Source: Halalkalicoccus paucihalophilus
Lineage (GTDB): Archaea; Halobacteriota; Halobacteria; Halobacteriales; Halalkalicoccaceae
Reading direction: 5' to 3'
NCBI RefSeq assembly: GCF_001593955.1
Contig: NZ_LTAZ01000001.1
Coordinates: forward strand, 1 to 64,000
DNA: 64,000 nt
Part shown: positions 44,749-52,777 of the stretch, piece after piece
How positions within the stretch are numbered: position 1 is the stretch's first letter
Layout of the letters: every line of letters starts with the position of its first letter
Made by a program: the position numbers and the translations under genes
The notes under the pieces: generated by a model
Told to the model about the DNA's origin: nothing
What the model saw: the letters and a program-made list of their open reading frames with translations, nothing else
Database searches by the model: none

Positions 44749-45888
44749 ATGGTTCGTTCCGTGTCGGTCGTCTCGGGAAGGGGTGTCATTGCACTCGTTG
44801 GGGGCATCTACGTCGTGCTCGCCGTCGGATTGGTGTACGGGCAGTCTGCCACGAATCCGCCCGTGAGGGCGACACCGATGGAGGTCGCCCTGCTGGTCGT
44901 GCCGGGGATCGTCCTCCTCTATGGCGGATACCGGCTTTCTGGGACGGAGATCCACCCCGAGTTCTACTCGACTATCGCGCGCTGGTGTCTCGGCGGGTTC
45001 GGGCTAATGGTCGCCATCCTCGCGCTCTATCACCTCCAGCCGGACACCAGCGTCTCCACCTCAAATTCGATCGCCCCCGTTCTCACGGCGCTCAGCAGCG
45101 TCGCCGGCTACGGGATCGGCCTCCACAGCGCACGAACCAAGGAGCTACAGCGAACCCGAGAGCGCCTCGACACCACCGTAGAGCGGCTCCGGACGTCGAA
45201 CCAGCGCCTCGAACAGTTCGCCTACGCGGCCTCCCACGACCTCCAGGAGCCCTTGCGGATGGTCTCGAGTTATCTACGATTCCTCGAACGCCGGTGTGGC
45301 GACGACCTCGACGAGGAGGGCAGGGAGTTCCTCGAGATCGCCGTCGACGGCGCCGACCGAATGCTCGAGATGGTGGACGGGCTGCTCAGATACTCGCGGG
45401 TCGCAGCGAGCGACGAGCGCTTCGAGCCGGTCGATCTGAACGCGATACTCGAGGACGTCCGGACCGACCTCCGGATGAGGATCGAGGAGGAGAACGCGGA
45501 GATCACGGCCGAGTCGCTCCCTACCGTCGCGGGCCACGGAGACCAGCTGTATCAGGTGTTTCAGAACCTGCTGTCGAACGCCATCGACTACAGCGGCGAG
45601 GGAGCGCCCCGAATCCACGTGTCGGCCGAGCGAGCCGGCCCGATGTGGGCCGTAACCGTCCGCGACGACGGGATCGGCATCGACCCCATGGATATCGACT
45701 CGGTTTTCGAGCTGTTCCAGCGGGTTCCCACCGACGAGGACCACGCGGGTTCGGGGATCGGGCTCGCGCTCTGCGAGCAGATCGTCGAGCGCCACGGCGG
45801 CGAGATCCGAGTGGACTCCGAACCCGGTGAGGGGTCGGCGTTCTCGTTTACGTTGCCGGCCATCGAGGGAGGTGAAGGCGATGACTGA
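44749..45888 (+). CDS. Membrane sensor histidine kinase
   Basis: The 379-residue protein has four hydrophobic spans in the first 125 residues, then a short coiled coil and a kinase core: H box ASHDLQEPLRMVSSYL (phospho-His in AASHD), N box QVFQNLLSNAIDY, G1 DDGIGID and G2 GSGIGLALCEQIV. The H box DLQEPL form is that of haloarchaeal and cyanobacterial kinases. The sensory part is only the membrane domain, with no PAS or GAF. It overlaps the response regulator by eight bases, giving a coupled pair. Confidence 0.92.
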   Translation: MVRSVSVVSGRGVIALVGGIYVVLAVGLVYGQSATNPPVRATPMEVALLVVPGIVLLYGGYRLSGTEIHPEFYSTIARWCLGGFGLMVAILALYHLQPDTSVSTSNSIAPVLTALSSVAGYGIGLHSARTKELQRTRERLDTTVERLRTSNQRLEQFAYAASHDLQEPLRMVSSYLRFLERRCGDDLDEEGREFLEIAVDGADRMLEMVDGLLRYSRVAASDERFEPVDLNAILEDVRTDLRMRIEEENAEITAESLPTVAGHGDQLYQVFQNLLSNAIDYSGEGAPRIHVSAERAGPMWAVTVRDDGIGIDPMDIDSVFELFQRVPTDEDHAGSGIGLALCEQIVERHGGEIRVDSEPGEGSAFSFTLPAIEGGEGDD

Positions 45889-46336
45889 CCGCGAGTTCGA
45901 CCCGGTGGACATCCTGCTCGTCGAGGACAACCCCGGCGACGTCAAACTCACACAGGAGGCGTTCAAGGAGGGAGGGATCGCGAACACGTTCCACGTCGTC
46001 ACCGACGGGGTCGAGGCGCTCGATTTCCTCTTTCAGCGCGAGGAGTACGCCGACGCCCCCCGACCCGACTTCGTCTTACTCGACCTCAACCTTCCACGCA
46101 AGAGCGGCGACGAGGTACTCGAGGAGCTGCGCGCCGATCCGGACTGCAAGGACCTCCCGGTCATAATCCTCACCGGGTCGAGCGCACAGGAGGACGTGGT
46201 GCGCTCGTACGAACTCGCCGCGAACGCCTATCTGACGAAGCCGGTCGACCCGGGCGAGTTCATCGAGACGATTCTCGCGACGGAGCGCTACTGGCTATCG
46301 GTCGTCCGGCTCCCTACGGATACCGATCTCGGCTGA
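45881..46336 (+). CDS. Stand-alone response regulator (receiver domain)
   Basis: The 151-residue protein is one receiver domain: acidic pocket LLVEDNPGD, phospho-acceptor Asp in FVLLDLNLPRKSGDEVLEEL, Thr/Ser switch in ILTGSSAQED and Lys in LTKPVDPGEF. There is no output domain, so it works as a phospho-relay or by protein contact, like Rcp1/CheY-type regulators. The ATG at 45881 overlaps the kinase gene by eight bases. It ends a few bases from the convergent SDR gene. Confidence 0.93.
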   Translation: MTDREFDPVDILLVEDNPGDVKLTQEAFKEGGIANTFHVVTDGVEALDFLFQREEYADAPRPDFVLLDLNLPRKSGDEVLEELRADPDCKDLPVIILTGSSAQEDVVRSYELAANAYLTKPVDPGEFIETILATERYWLSVVRLPTDTDLG

Positions 46337-46340
46337 GAAC

Positions 46341-47108
46341 TCAGACCTCGGGGCTCTCCTCGACGCGCGGGACACCTCCTGCAGTAATCGTCTCGCCGAC
46401 GACGTAGGAGGAGGCGGGACTCGCGAGGAACTGCGCGATGTCGGCGATCTCCTCGGAGAGGCCGATCCGGCGCTCGACGTCTCCTCGATCTATGTTCTCC
46501 GCCGAGACCCCCATCTGGCTCTCGACGCCGGGCGTCGCGACGAAGCCCGGCGCGATGCAGTTGACGCGGACGCCCTCGCCGGCCCATTCCGCCGAAAGGG
46601 TCGTCGTGAGGTTGATGATCCCCGCTTTCGCTGCCCCGTAGTGACTCATGTACGGCGAGCCACGTTGGCCCGCCACCGACGCGAGGTTGATCACCGTTCC
46701 GCCGCCGTCTTTCAAGTGCTCGCCGGCGGCCTGCGTACAGTGGTAGGTCCCGTGAAGGTTGATGTCCACGATGGTTTGCCACCCGTTCTCGCTGATGTCG
46801 TCGAACCCGGCCATGAAGCTCGCGCCCGCGTTGTTGACGAGACAGTCGATTCCGCCGAACTCCTCGACGGTGGCCTCCACCAGCGCCTCGACGGCCCCGC
46901 GGTCGGTGACGTCGCATTTGACGGCCAGCGCATTGCCGCCCGACTCTTCGATTTTCTCGGCGACCGGGTCGACGTTGTCCTGCTCGCGCGAGCAGACGAC
47001 CACGCTCGCGCCGCCCTCGGCGAAGCGCTCGGCGATCGCCCGACCGATCCCGCTCGACGCCCCCGTGACGATCGCTACCTGCCTCTCGACTCCGAACCGC
47101 CCGCTCAT
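46341..47108 (-). CDS. Short-chain dehydrogenase/reductase (possible 4-oxoacyl-CoA reductase)
   Basis: The 255-residue protein has the classic SDR motifs: TGASSGIGRAIAE (NAD(P) site), NNAG, catalytic Ser in NLASVAGQRG and YGAAK (Tyr and Lys). It reduces or oxidises hydroxyl/keto groups. It lies 93 bases downstream of an ACAD10/11-type dehydrogenase on the same strand. In the Pseudomonas levulinate pathway the neighbouring SDR (LvaD) interconverts 4-oxo- and 4-hydroxyacyl-CoA; that role is inferred here. A TATA-like CTTATTAA on the minus strand in the gap may give it its own promoter. Confidence 0.9.
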   Translation of the reverse strand: MSGRFGVERQVAIVTGASSGIGRAIAERFAEGGASVVVCSREQDNVDPVAEKIEESGGNALAVKCDVTDRGAVEALVEATVEEFGGIDCLVNNAGASFMAGFDDISENGWQTIVDINLHGTYHCTQAAGEHLKDGGGTVINLASVAGQRGSPYMSHYGAAKAGIINLTTTLSAEWAGEGVRVNCIAPGFVATPGVESQMGVSAENIDRGDVERRIGLSEEIADIAQFLASPASSYVVGETITAGGVPRVEESPEV

Positions 47109-47201
47109 CGTCCTGCCTCCGGTCGAACTGTTGTTACCATTGGTAGTACGATAGTCGTGTCTCTATCCACTGTTAATAAGCGTTCGTCCCGATCAGACGA
47201 T

Positions 47202-48416
47202 CTACTCCTCGAAGCGGGTGATCGGCTCGGTCTCGCGCTCGTCGATCTCCGAGAACGCTTCGCGGGCGATCACGCGCTTGTGGACCTCGTCGGCCCCGTC
47301 GACCAGCCGGAACTGGCGGACGTTCTCGTAGAAGTCGGCGATTGGGAGGTCCTTCCCGATGCCGTTGGCCCCGCACAGTTGGAGACAGTCATCGATGACG
47401 TCCTGGACCGTGTTGGCGGCGAATACCTTCGCCATCGAGACGGGGATGCGTGCCTCATTGCCCGAATCGATCTCGCGGGCGGCGTGGCGCACCATCGTCC
47501 GCGCGGCGTGGAGGTTAGTCTCCGCCTCGGCGATCGTAAACCGGACCGACTGTTTCTCGCCGAGCGATTCCCCGAAGGCCTCCCGTTCGCTGACGTAGGC
47601 TTTTGCCACGTCGAGTGCGCGTTCCGCCATTCCCGAGTAGCGCATACAGTGAGTCAGTCGCGCGGGGCCGAGGCGCTGTTGGGCGTGTGAAAAGCCCTCG
47701 TTGAGCTCCCCGAGCAGGTTCCTCTCGGGGATCCGAACCCCGTCGTACCGGATCTCGGCGTGGCTCATACCCGTGACCTCGCCGCCCACATGGGGGATGT
47801 CCCGGACGACTTCCACTCCCTCGGTGTCGCTCGGGACGAGAAAGAGCGAACAGCCGGCGTAGGGATGCGCCTCCGGGTCCGTACGCGCCATCACGATCAG
47901 CACGTCGGCCTCCGATCCCTGCGTCGTCCACCACTTGTGCCCGTCGAGGACCCACTCGTCACCCTCCTTTTCCGCCTCGGTTTCGAGCATCTTCGGGTCC
48001 GACCCGCCCCCCTGGATCGGCTCGGTCATCGAGAATCCTGAACGGACTTCTCCGGCGACGAGCGGCTCCAGCCACTCCTCTTTCTGCTCGTCGGTTCCGA
48101 ACAGTTCGAGGGTGTGCATGTTGCCCTCGTCGGGGGCGTCGACCCTGAGGGCGGCCGGTCCCAGCAGGCTCCGGCCGGCGGCCTCGAAGACGGGTAACAT
48201 ATCGCGGTAGCTCAGGCCCTGTCCCCCGTACTCCTCGGGGAGGTGCGGGGCGTACAGCCCGCGCTCGCGGGCGGCCTCGCGCAGCGTTTCGACCTGCTCC
48301 TTCGAGGCGGGACCAGTACCCAAGACCTCCCGTTCGACCGGGATCACTTCTTCCTCCAGAAACTCGCGGGTCCGGCTGGCGAACTCGCGTGCGCGCTGTG
48401 TGTCGTCGTACTCCAT
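47202..48416 (-). CDS. Acyl-CoA dehydrogenase of the ACAD10/11 type
   Basis: The 404-residue protein carries wording specific to the ACAD10/11 group: APDEGNMHTLELFGTDEQK, FSMTEPIQGGGSDP, GHKWWTTQGSEADVLIVM and LGPARLTHCMRYSGMAERAL, with a C-terminal IGKDLPIADFYENVRQFRLVDGADEVHK. In animals ACAD10/11 fuses this domain to a phosphotransferase kinase and converts 4-phosphorylated acyl-CoA; in Pseudomonas LvaC is the separate homolog. Its divergent neighbour at 48518 is exactly such a kinase. ATG 48416 is chosen because the longer frame adds a leader across the divergent promoter. Confidence 0.9.
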   Translation of the reverse strand: MEYDDTQRAREFASRTREFLEEEVIPVEREVLGTGPASKEQVETLREAARERGLYAPHLPEEYGGQGLSYRDMLPVFEAAGRSLLGPAALRVDAPDEGNMHTLELFGTDEQKEEWLEPLVAGEVRSGFSMTEPIQGGGSDPKMLETEAEKEGDEWVLDGHKWWTTQGSEADVLIVMARTDPEAHPYAGCSLFLVPSDTEGVEVVRDIPHVGGEVTGMSHAEIRYDGVRIPERNLLGELNEGFSHAQQRLGPARLTHCMRYSGMAERALDVAKAYVSEREAFGESLGEKQSVRFTIAEAETNLHAARTMVRHAAREIDSGNEARIPVSMAKVFAANTVQDVIDDCLQLCGANGIGKDLPIADFYENVRQFRLVDGADEVHKRVIAREAFSEIDERETEPITRFEE

Positions 48417-48517
48417 ACGGGGGTATCGGAGATACACTGTAAAAGGATTCCCCCGAGCGAGTGTCAGTTGGTAATCCCGCCCCATAGCTATTCATACGAC
48501 GGGGGAATACTGACCCC

Positions 48518-49582
48518 ATGACCGACGCAAACGAGACGTACTTCGAGCGCCTCGTCGACGAGGCGACACTCGCGGCGTATCTCGAAAGCGAACTCGGCCC
48601 CGTCGAGCGCTACTCGGTGTTCCACCATCAGGAGGGTCACTCCAACGAGACGCTGTTCGTGACGTGGGGCGAGCGGGAGTTGGTGATCCGCCGCCCGCCA
48701 CCGGGCGAGACGGCAGACACCGCCCACGACGTGCTCCGCGAATACAGGGTGATGGACGCCCTGCAGGGCACCGAGGTCCCGCTTCCCGACACCCTGCTGG
48801 CCTGCGAGGACCACGAGGTGATGGGCAGCGATTTCTACGTGATGGAACGGGTCGAAGGCGACGTTCTCAGGGAAAGTGAACCCGAACGGTTCGTCGAGCA
48901 TCGGGAGACGATCGGTCACGAACTCGTCGATTCGCTCGTCGCTATCCACGAGGTCGACCCACAGGCAGTGGGTCTGGGTGAGTTCGGCCGACCCGCGGGC
49001 TACACTGACCGGCAGGTCGAGCGCTGGGGGAAACAGATCGAGTGGGCCACCGAGGTCACGAGCGAGGAGCGGGCGGTCCCCACCCTCAAGCAGGTCGGCG
49101 ACTGGCTCGAAGCGAATCGCCCCGATTCACACCCCCACACGCTCGTCCACGGCGACTACAAGCTCGATAACGTGATGTTCGCTCCCGGGACGCCGCCGGA
49201 TCTGGTGGCGGTCTTCGACTGGGAGATGAGTACGCTGGGGGATCCGCTCGCGGATCTGGGCTGGATGCTCTCCTATTGGCGCGACCCGAAGGACCCCGAC
49301 CCGGCGATTCCGGAACTCACCGCCCGGTTCATGGAGCGCGAGGGATATCCGACCCGTCGAGAACTCGTCGAACGGTACGAGGAACGATCAGGAATCGAGT
49401 TCGAGGGCGAGCGGTTCTACCGTGCGCTCGCGGTGTACAAGCTCGCCGCCCTCGGCGAGATGTTCTTCCGGCGGTATCTCGAAGGGAACTCCGACGACCC
49501 GATGTACCCGAAGATGCGAGAGCGCGTCCCGGCGCTCGCGGAGCGAGCCGAACGCATCGTCGAGGGCGACGAGCCGCTGTGA
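48518..49582 (+). CDS. Phosphotransferase (APH-like kinase, ACAD10/11 and LvaA type)
   Basis: The 354-residue protein has the kinase motifs: SNETLFVTWGERELVIRRP (nucleotide loop), VHGDYKLDNVMF (catalytic loop) and VFDWEMSTLGDPLADLGWML (metal-binding Asp). The latter wording is typical of the kinase domain of ACAD10/11 and of LvaA, which phosphorylate 4-hydroxyacyl-CoA. It diverges from the ACAD10/11-type dehydrogenase with about 100 bases between starts. Generic aminoglycoside phosphotransferase is the alternative, but the pairing favours the acyl-CoA role. Confidence 0.9.
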   Translation: MTDANETYFERLVDEATLAAYLESELGPVERYSVFHHQEGHSNETLFVTWGERELVIRRPPPGETADTAHDVLREYRVMDALQGTEVPLPDTLLACEDHEVMGSDFYVMERVEGDVLRESEPERFVEHRETIGHELVDSLVAIHEVDPQAVGLGEFGRPAGYTDRQVERWGKQIEWATEVTSEERAVPTLKQVGDWLEANRPDSHPHTLVHGDYKLDNVMFAPGTPPDLVAVFDWEMSTLGDPLADLGWMLSYWRDPKDPDPAIPELTARFMEREGYPTRRELVERYEERSGIEFEGERFYRALAVYKLAALGEMFFRRYLEGNSDDPMYPKMRERVPALAERAERIVEGDEPL

Positions 49583-49724
49583 GCGAGTCGAACGATACAC
49601 CCCCGTTTCGGCTTCGATCCTGAATAGTTATTAGGGATGAGTGGGAAGTACGTCCACGGTACCAGTTAACAATGATAATATCTATCGGAGATTTCGCGAA
49701 CAGCGAACAGGGGGAGTGGGTCGA

Positions 49725-50789
49725 ATGGTGAACGGAACCGACGGCTTCGCTCGACGAGCGTTTCTGGCCACGGCCGGAGCGGGAGCGATGGGGCTTGCGG
49801 GCTGTCTCGGTGGCGACGAGCCACGGCCCGTCGACGACGGAGGAAACGGCGGGAACGGCGGCTCCGAGGGGGAGACGACCCTCCGAATGCGAACGGCCAC
49901 CTCGACCACTGCGGCCTACGCGGCCAATCAGGGGATCGCGGCGGCGATAAACGAGAACACCGACGACCTGTTCGTCGAGGCCCAGACCAGCCCCGGTACC
50001 GAGGCCAACATCGGCGCGCTTCAAAGCGGCGAGGCCGAAATGGTCTACATCCAGAACTGGTCGGCCGCCGACATCCAAGAGGGCGTCGAGCCGTTCGACG
50101 ACCTCGATTTCACGCTCAATCAGGTGTTTCACTACTACGACCTGCCGTGGTTCTTCTGTTCGGGCAACGCGGACCTGAGTTCGCTCGCCGACATCGGCGC
50201 CGGAACGACCGTCTCGCCGACCCCCCGAGGGTCCGGAACGGCCGCGGCGCTCGAACACGCGCTGAGCTACGTCACCGACGAGTACGAGCGGGTCAGCGAG
50301 GACTACGGCCAGCAGGCCAGCGCGATGAACGAGGGGCGCCTCGACGTGGGAATGGGCACCTACCTGAACTTCGAGATCGTTCCCGGCTGGCTCCAGGAGA
50401 TGATGGGTACGGTCGACCTCCGGGTGCTGGAGGTACCCGAAGGCGTCGTCGGGGAGTGGCAGGCCGACCAGCGCCTGCTCGCCGAGTCGTTTCCCGGCGA
50501 GGAGCTTTCGGATGCTGCCTTCGCCCCCGAGGAGGTCTGGTCCATTACGTTCGCGTACAACTTCGTTTGTCGGAACGACCTCGATTACGACGCCGTCTAC
50601 GGTTTCCTCGAGACGATGTACGACGAGCGCGACGGGTTGGCGGAGTACCACGCCCTGTTGAGTCGCCTCCAGGACGAGTCGTTCTGGGTTCGGAACGCCT
50701 ACGAGGGCGTCCCCTTCCATCCGGCGGCCGCGGACTTCTACGAGGAGATCGGCGTCTGGAACGAGGAATTCGAGCGCGGAGAGGGATAA
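49725..50789 (+). CDS. TAXI-type TRAP transporter solute-binding lipoprotein
   Basis: The 354-residue protein has a Tat motif (FARRAFLATAGAG) followed by a lipobox (LAGC, Cys27), then an acidic Gly/Asn linker and a TAXI binding domain (TLRMRTATSTTAAYAANQGIAAAINEN, in shortened form; VFHYYDLPWFFCSG; TVSPTPRGSGTAAALEHALSY). It is exported folded and anchored as a lipoprotein. It captures a carboxylic acid for the permease three bases downstream. ATG 49725 is chosen so that the twin-Arg motif stands at residues 10-11. Confidence 0.92.
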   Translation: MVNGTDGFARRAFLATAGAGAMGLAGCLGGDEPRPVDDGGNGGNGGSEGETTLRMRTATSTTAAYAANQGIAAAINENTDDLFVEAQTSPGTEANIGALQSGEAEMVYIQNWSAADIQEGVEPFDDLDFTLNQVFHYYDLPWFFCSGNADLSSLADIGAGTTVSPTPRGSGTAAALEHALSYVTDEYERVSEDYGQQASAMNEGRLDVGMGTYLNFEIVPGWLQEMMGTVDLRVLEVPEGVVGEWQADQRLLAESFPGEELSDAAFAPEEVWSITFAYNFVCRNDLDYDAVYGFLETMYDERDGLAEYHALLSRLQDESFWVRNAYEGVPFHPAAADFYEEIGVWNEEFERGEG

Positions 50790-50792
50790 CCC

Positions 50793-52775
50793 GTGTCGAC
50801 CCGGCGCGTGCCCCGATGGCTGACGCTGCTCAACGCGCTCAGGGCGAGCGTCTACCTGCTCGGCGTGACCTTCACGCTCTACACCATCTACTACGCCTAC
50901 TCGCTGTTCTTCATCCGAATCCGGTACTCGAACCTCTTCGTCGGCATGGGAATCGCGCTGTTTTACCTCCACACCGCCCTCGAACGGTATCGGGGCCGGG
51001 GCGACGACCCCGACGGGCGGGTCCGTGCGCTCCTCGACCGATTCGACCCGCTTCTCGCGCTCGCGCTGGCCGGTCTGGCGCTCTGGTCGACCGCCTACGT
51101 CGAACTCGAGTTCCAGCGGCTGTTCTACGACGCGCCCGTGGTGGGCTACACCACCAACGACCTCCTGATCGGCGTGGCGCTGATCGCGCTCGCGGTCGAC
51201 GCCACCCGCAGGGCGTTCGGCAACGCCATCGCCGGCGTCACGATCGCCGCGATCGTCTACGCCCACTCGCTGGTCGGCCCGAACCTGCCCGGCGTCCTCC
51301 GACACACGGGAATGACGTGGGAGCAGATCGCCCGCGACGGCGCGATCGGTCTCACCGGCGTGTACCACGACACGCTGATGGGCATCGGCGCGACGTGGGT
51401 CGCGATCTTCATCATGTTCGCGGGGATCGCGAAGGCCTACGGCCTGATGGACTTCGTCCTCGATGCGGGCCGCGAACTCGGGTCGAGCCTCCACACGGGG
51501 GTCGTACAGGTCGCCGTGATCGCGAGTATGATCATGGGCTCGATCACGGGGAGTGCGGCGGCCAACACCGCCACGACGGGCAGTTTCACCATCCCGATGC
51601 TCAAGGATCAGGGCGTGCGCGACGACTTCGCCGCCGCGATCGAGGCGGTCGCCTCGGCGGGCGGCCAGATGTTACCGCCGGTAATGGGCGTCGCCGCCTT
51701 CCTCATGGCCGACATCATCGGCGTCCCGTACGTCGACGTCATCCGGGCGGGGCTGATCCCCGCCGCGCTGTTCTACCTGAGCGTCGGGATCGGCGTCCAC
51801 TTAGCAGTGCTGAAGTTCGGGTGGACCACCGAGCGCACCGAGGCGTTCGACCCGCGGGTCCTCCTCGAAGGGGCGCACTTCGCGATCCCGCTCGCGGTTT
51901 TGCTCTACACGCTCGTGATCCTGCGGTACTCGCCGCTGTCGGCCGGGATGTACACCATCTTCACGCTCGTCGCGGTCGTCGCGCTCAGGAACGCCTACGT
52001 GGAGGACCCCACGGTGGACACCGCCGTCGCGACCGCCCGTCGGACCGTGACCGGACTGTATCGCGGCGGCGTCGAGATGGCTCCGCTGGTGGGTGTGCTC
52101 GCGGCGATGGGGATCATCATCGAACTGCTGACCCAGACCGGGCTCGCCCAGCGCGTGAGCACGCTCATCGTCGGCCTCGGGAGCGGCAGCCTGCTGGTCG
52201 TCCTCCTGCTGGCGATGGTCGCGAGCGTCCTCTTCGGGCTGGGGATGCCCACGCCCGCGGCGTACATCCTCGTCGTGATCCTCGTCGCCCCGGGCGTGAT
52301 CCAGATGGGCGTCGCCGAGATCACCACCCACATGTTCGTCTTCTATTTCGCGATGCTGTCGGCGATAACCCCACCAGTAGCGATCTCCGTGGCCGTCGGC
52401 TCGCGGATCGCGGGCACGAGCTTCCTTCGGTCGTGCCTGCAGGCGCTTCGGATCGGCGCGCCCGGCTTCGTCATCCCCTTCGCGTTCGTCACCAACGGCA
52501 GCTTGATCTACTGGTCGTTCCCCGAGACGCTCGTCGCCTTCCCGCTCGTGCTCGCCGGAACGGTCGGGCTGATCGTCGCTACTGTCGGGTACGACGGGAC
52601 CCGGACCCTCGGAGCGGTTCGTCGGGTCCTCTACACCGCGCTCGCGGTCGGCGCGATGTTCGGCACCGTCGTTCATCCGGCGATCCAGGCCGTGACCGCC
52701 ATCGCCATCGTCGCCGCGCTCGTGGTCTCGAACGCGAACACCGTCTCGCGACTTCGCACACCGACTAGGAACTGA
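50793..52775 (+). CDS. Fused TRAP transporter permease (DctQM, TAXI type)
   Basis: The 660-residue protein (GTG start) is hydrophobic throughout, with about 16-18 spans. The first 170 residues are DctQ-like, the rest DctM-like, with family wording such as IMGSITGSAAANTATTGSFTIP and GGQMLPPVMGVAAFLMAD and a later GLGMPTPAAYILVVILVAPG. TRAP systems use the Na+ gradient to import organic acids against a gradient. It starts three bases after the binding protein and ends two bases before the ThDP enzyme, so the three are one operon. Confidence 0.93.
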   Translation: MSTRRVPRWLTLLNALRASVYLLGVTFTLYTIYYAYSLFFIRIRYSNLFVGMGIALFYLHTALERYRGRGDDPDGRVRALLDRFDPLLALALAGLALWSTAYVELEFQRLFYDAPVVGYTTNDLLIGVALIALAVDATRRAFGNAIAGVTIAAIVYAHSLVGPNLPGVLRHTGMTWEQIARDGAIGLTGVYHDTLMGIGATWVAIFIMFAGIAKAYGLMDFVLDAGRELGSSLHTGVVQVAVIASMIMGSITGSAAANTATTGSFTIPMLKDQGVRDDFAAAIEAVASAGGQMLPPVMGVAAFLMADIIGVPYVDVIRAGLIPAALFYLSVGIGVHLAVLKFGWTTERTEAFDPRVLLEGAHFAIPLAVLLYTLVILRYSPLSAGMYTIFTLVAVVALRNAYVEDPTVDTAVATARRTVTGLYRGGVEMAPLVGVLAAMGIIIELLTQTGLAQRVSTLIVGLGSGSLLVVLLLAMVASVLFGLGMPTPAAYILVVILVAPGVIQMGVAEITTHMFVFYFAMLSAITPPVAISVAVGSRIAGTSFLRSCLQALRIGAPGFVIPFAFVTNGSLIYWSFPETLVAFPLVLAGTVGLIVATVGYDGTRTLGAVRRVLYTALAVGAMFGTVVHPAIQAVTAIAIVAALVVSNANTVSRLRTPTRN

Positions 52776-52777
52776 CC

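Noticed and set aside
49329..51494. 721-codon minus-strand frame
   Set aside because: Antisense to the kinase, binding protein and permease genes; crosses two clear gene boundaries.
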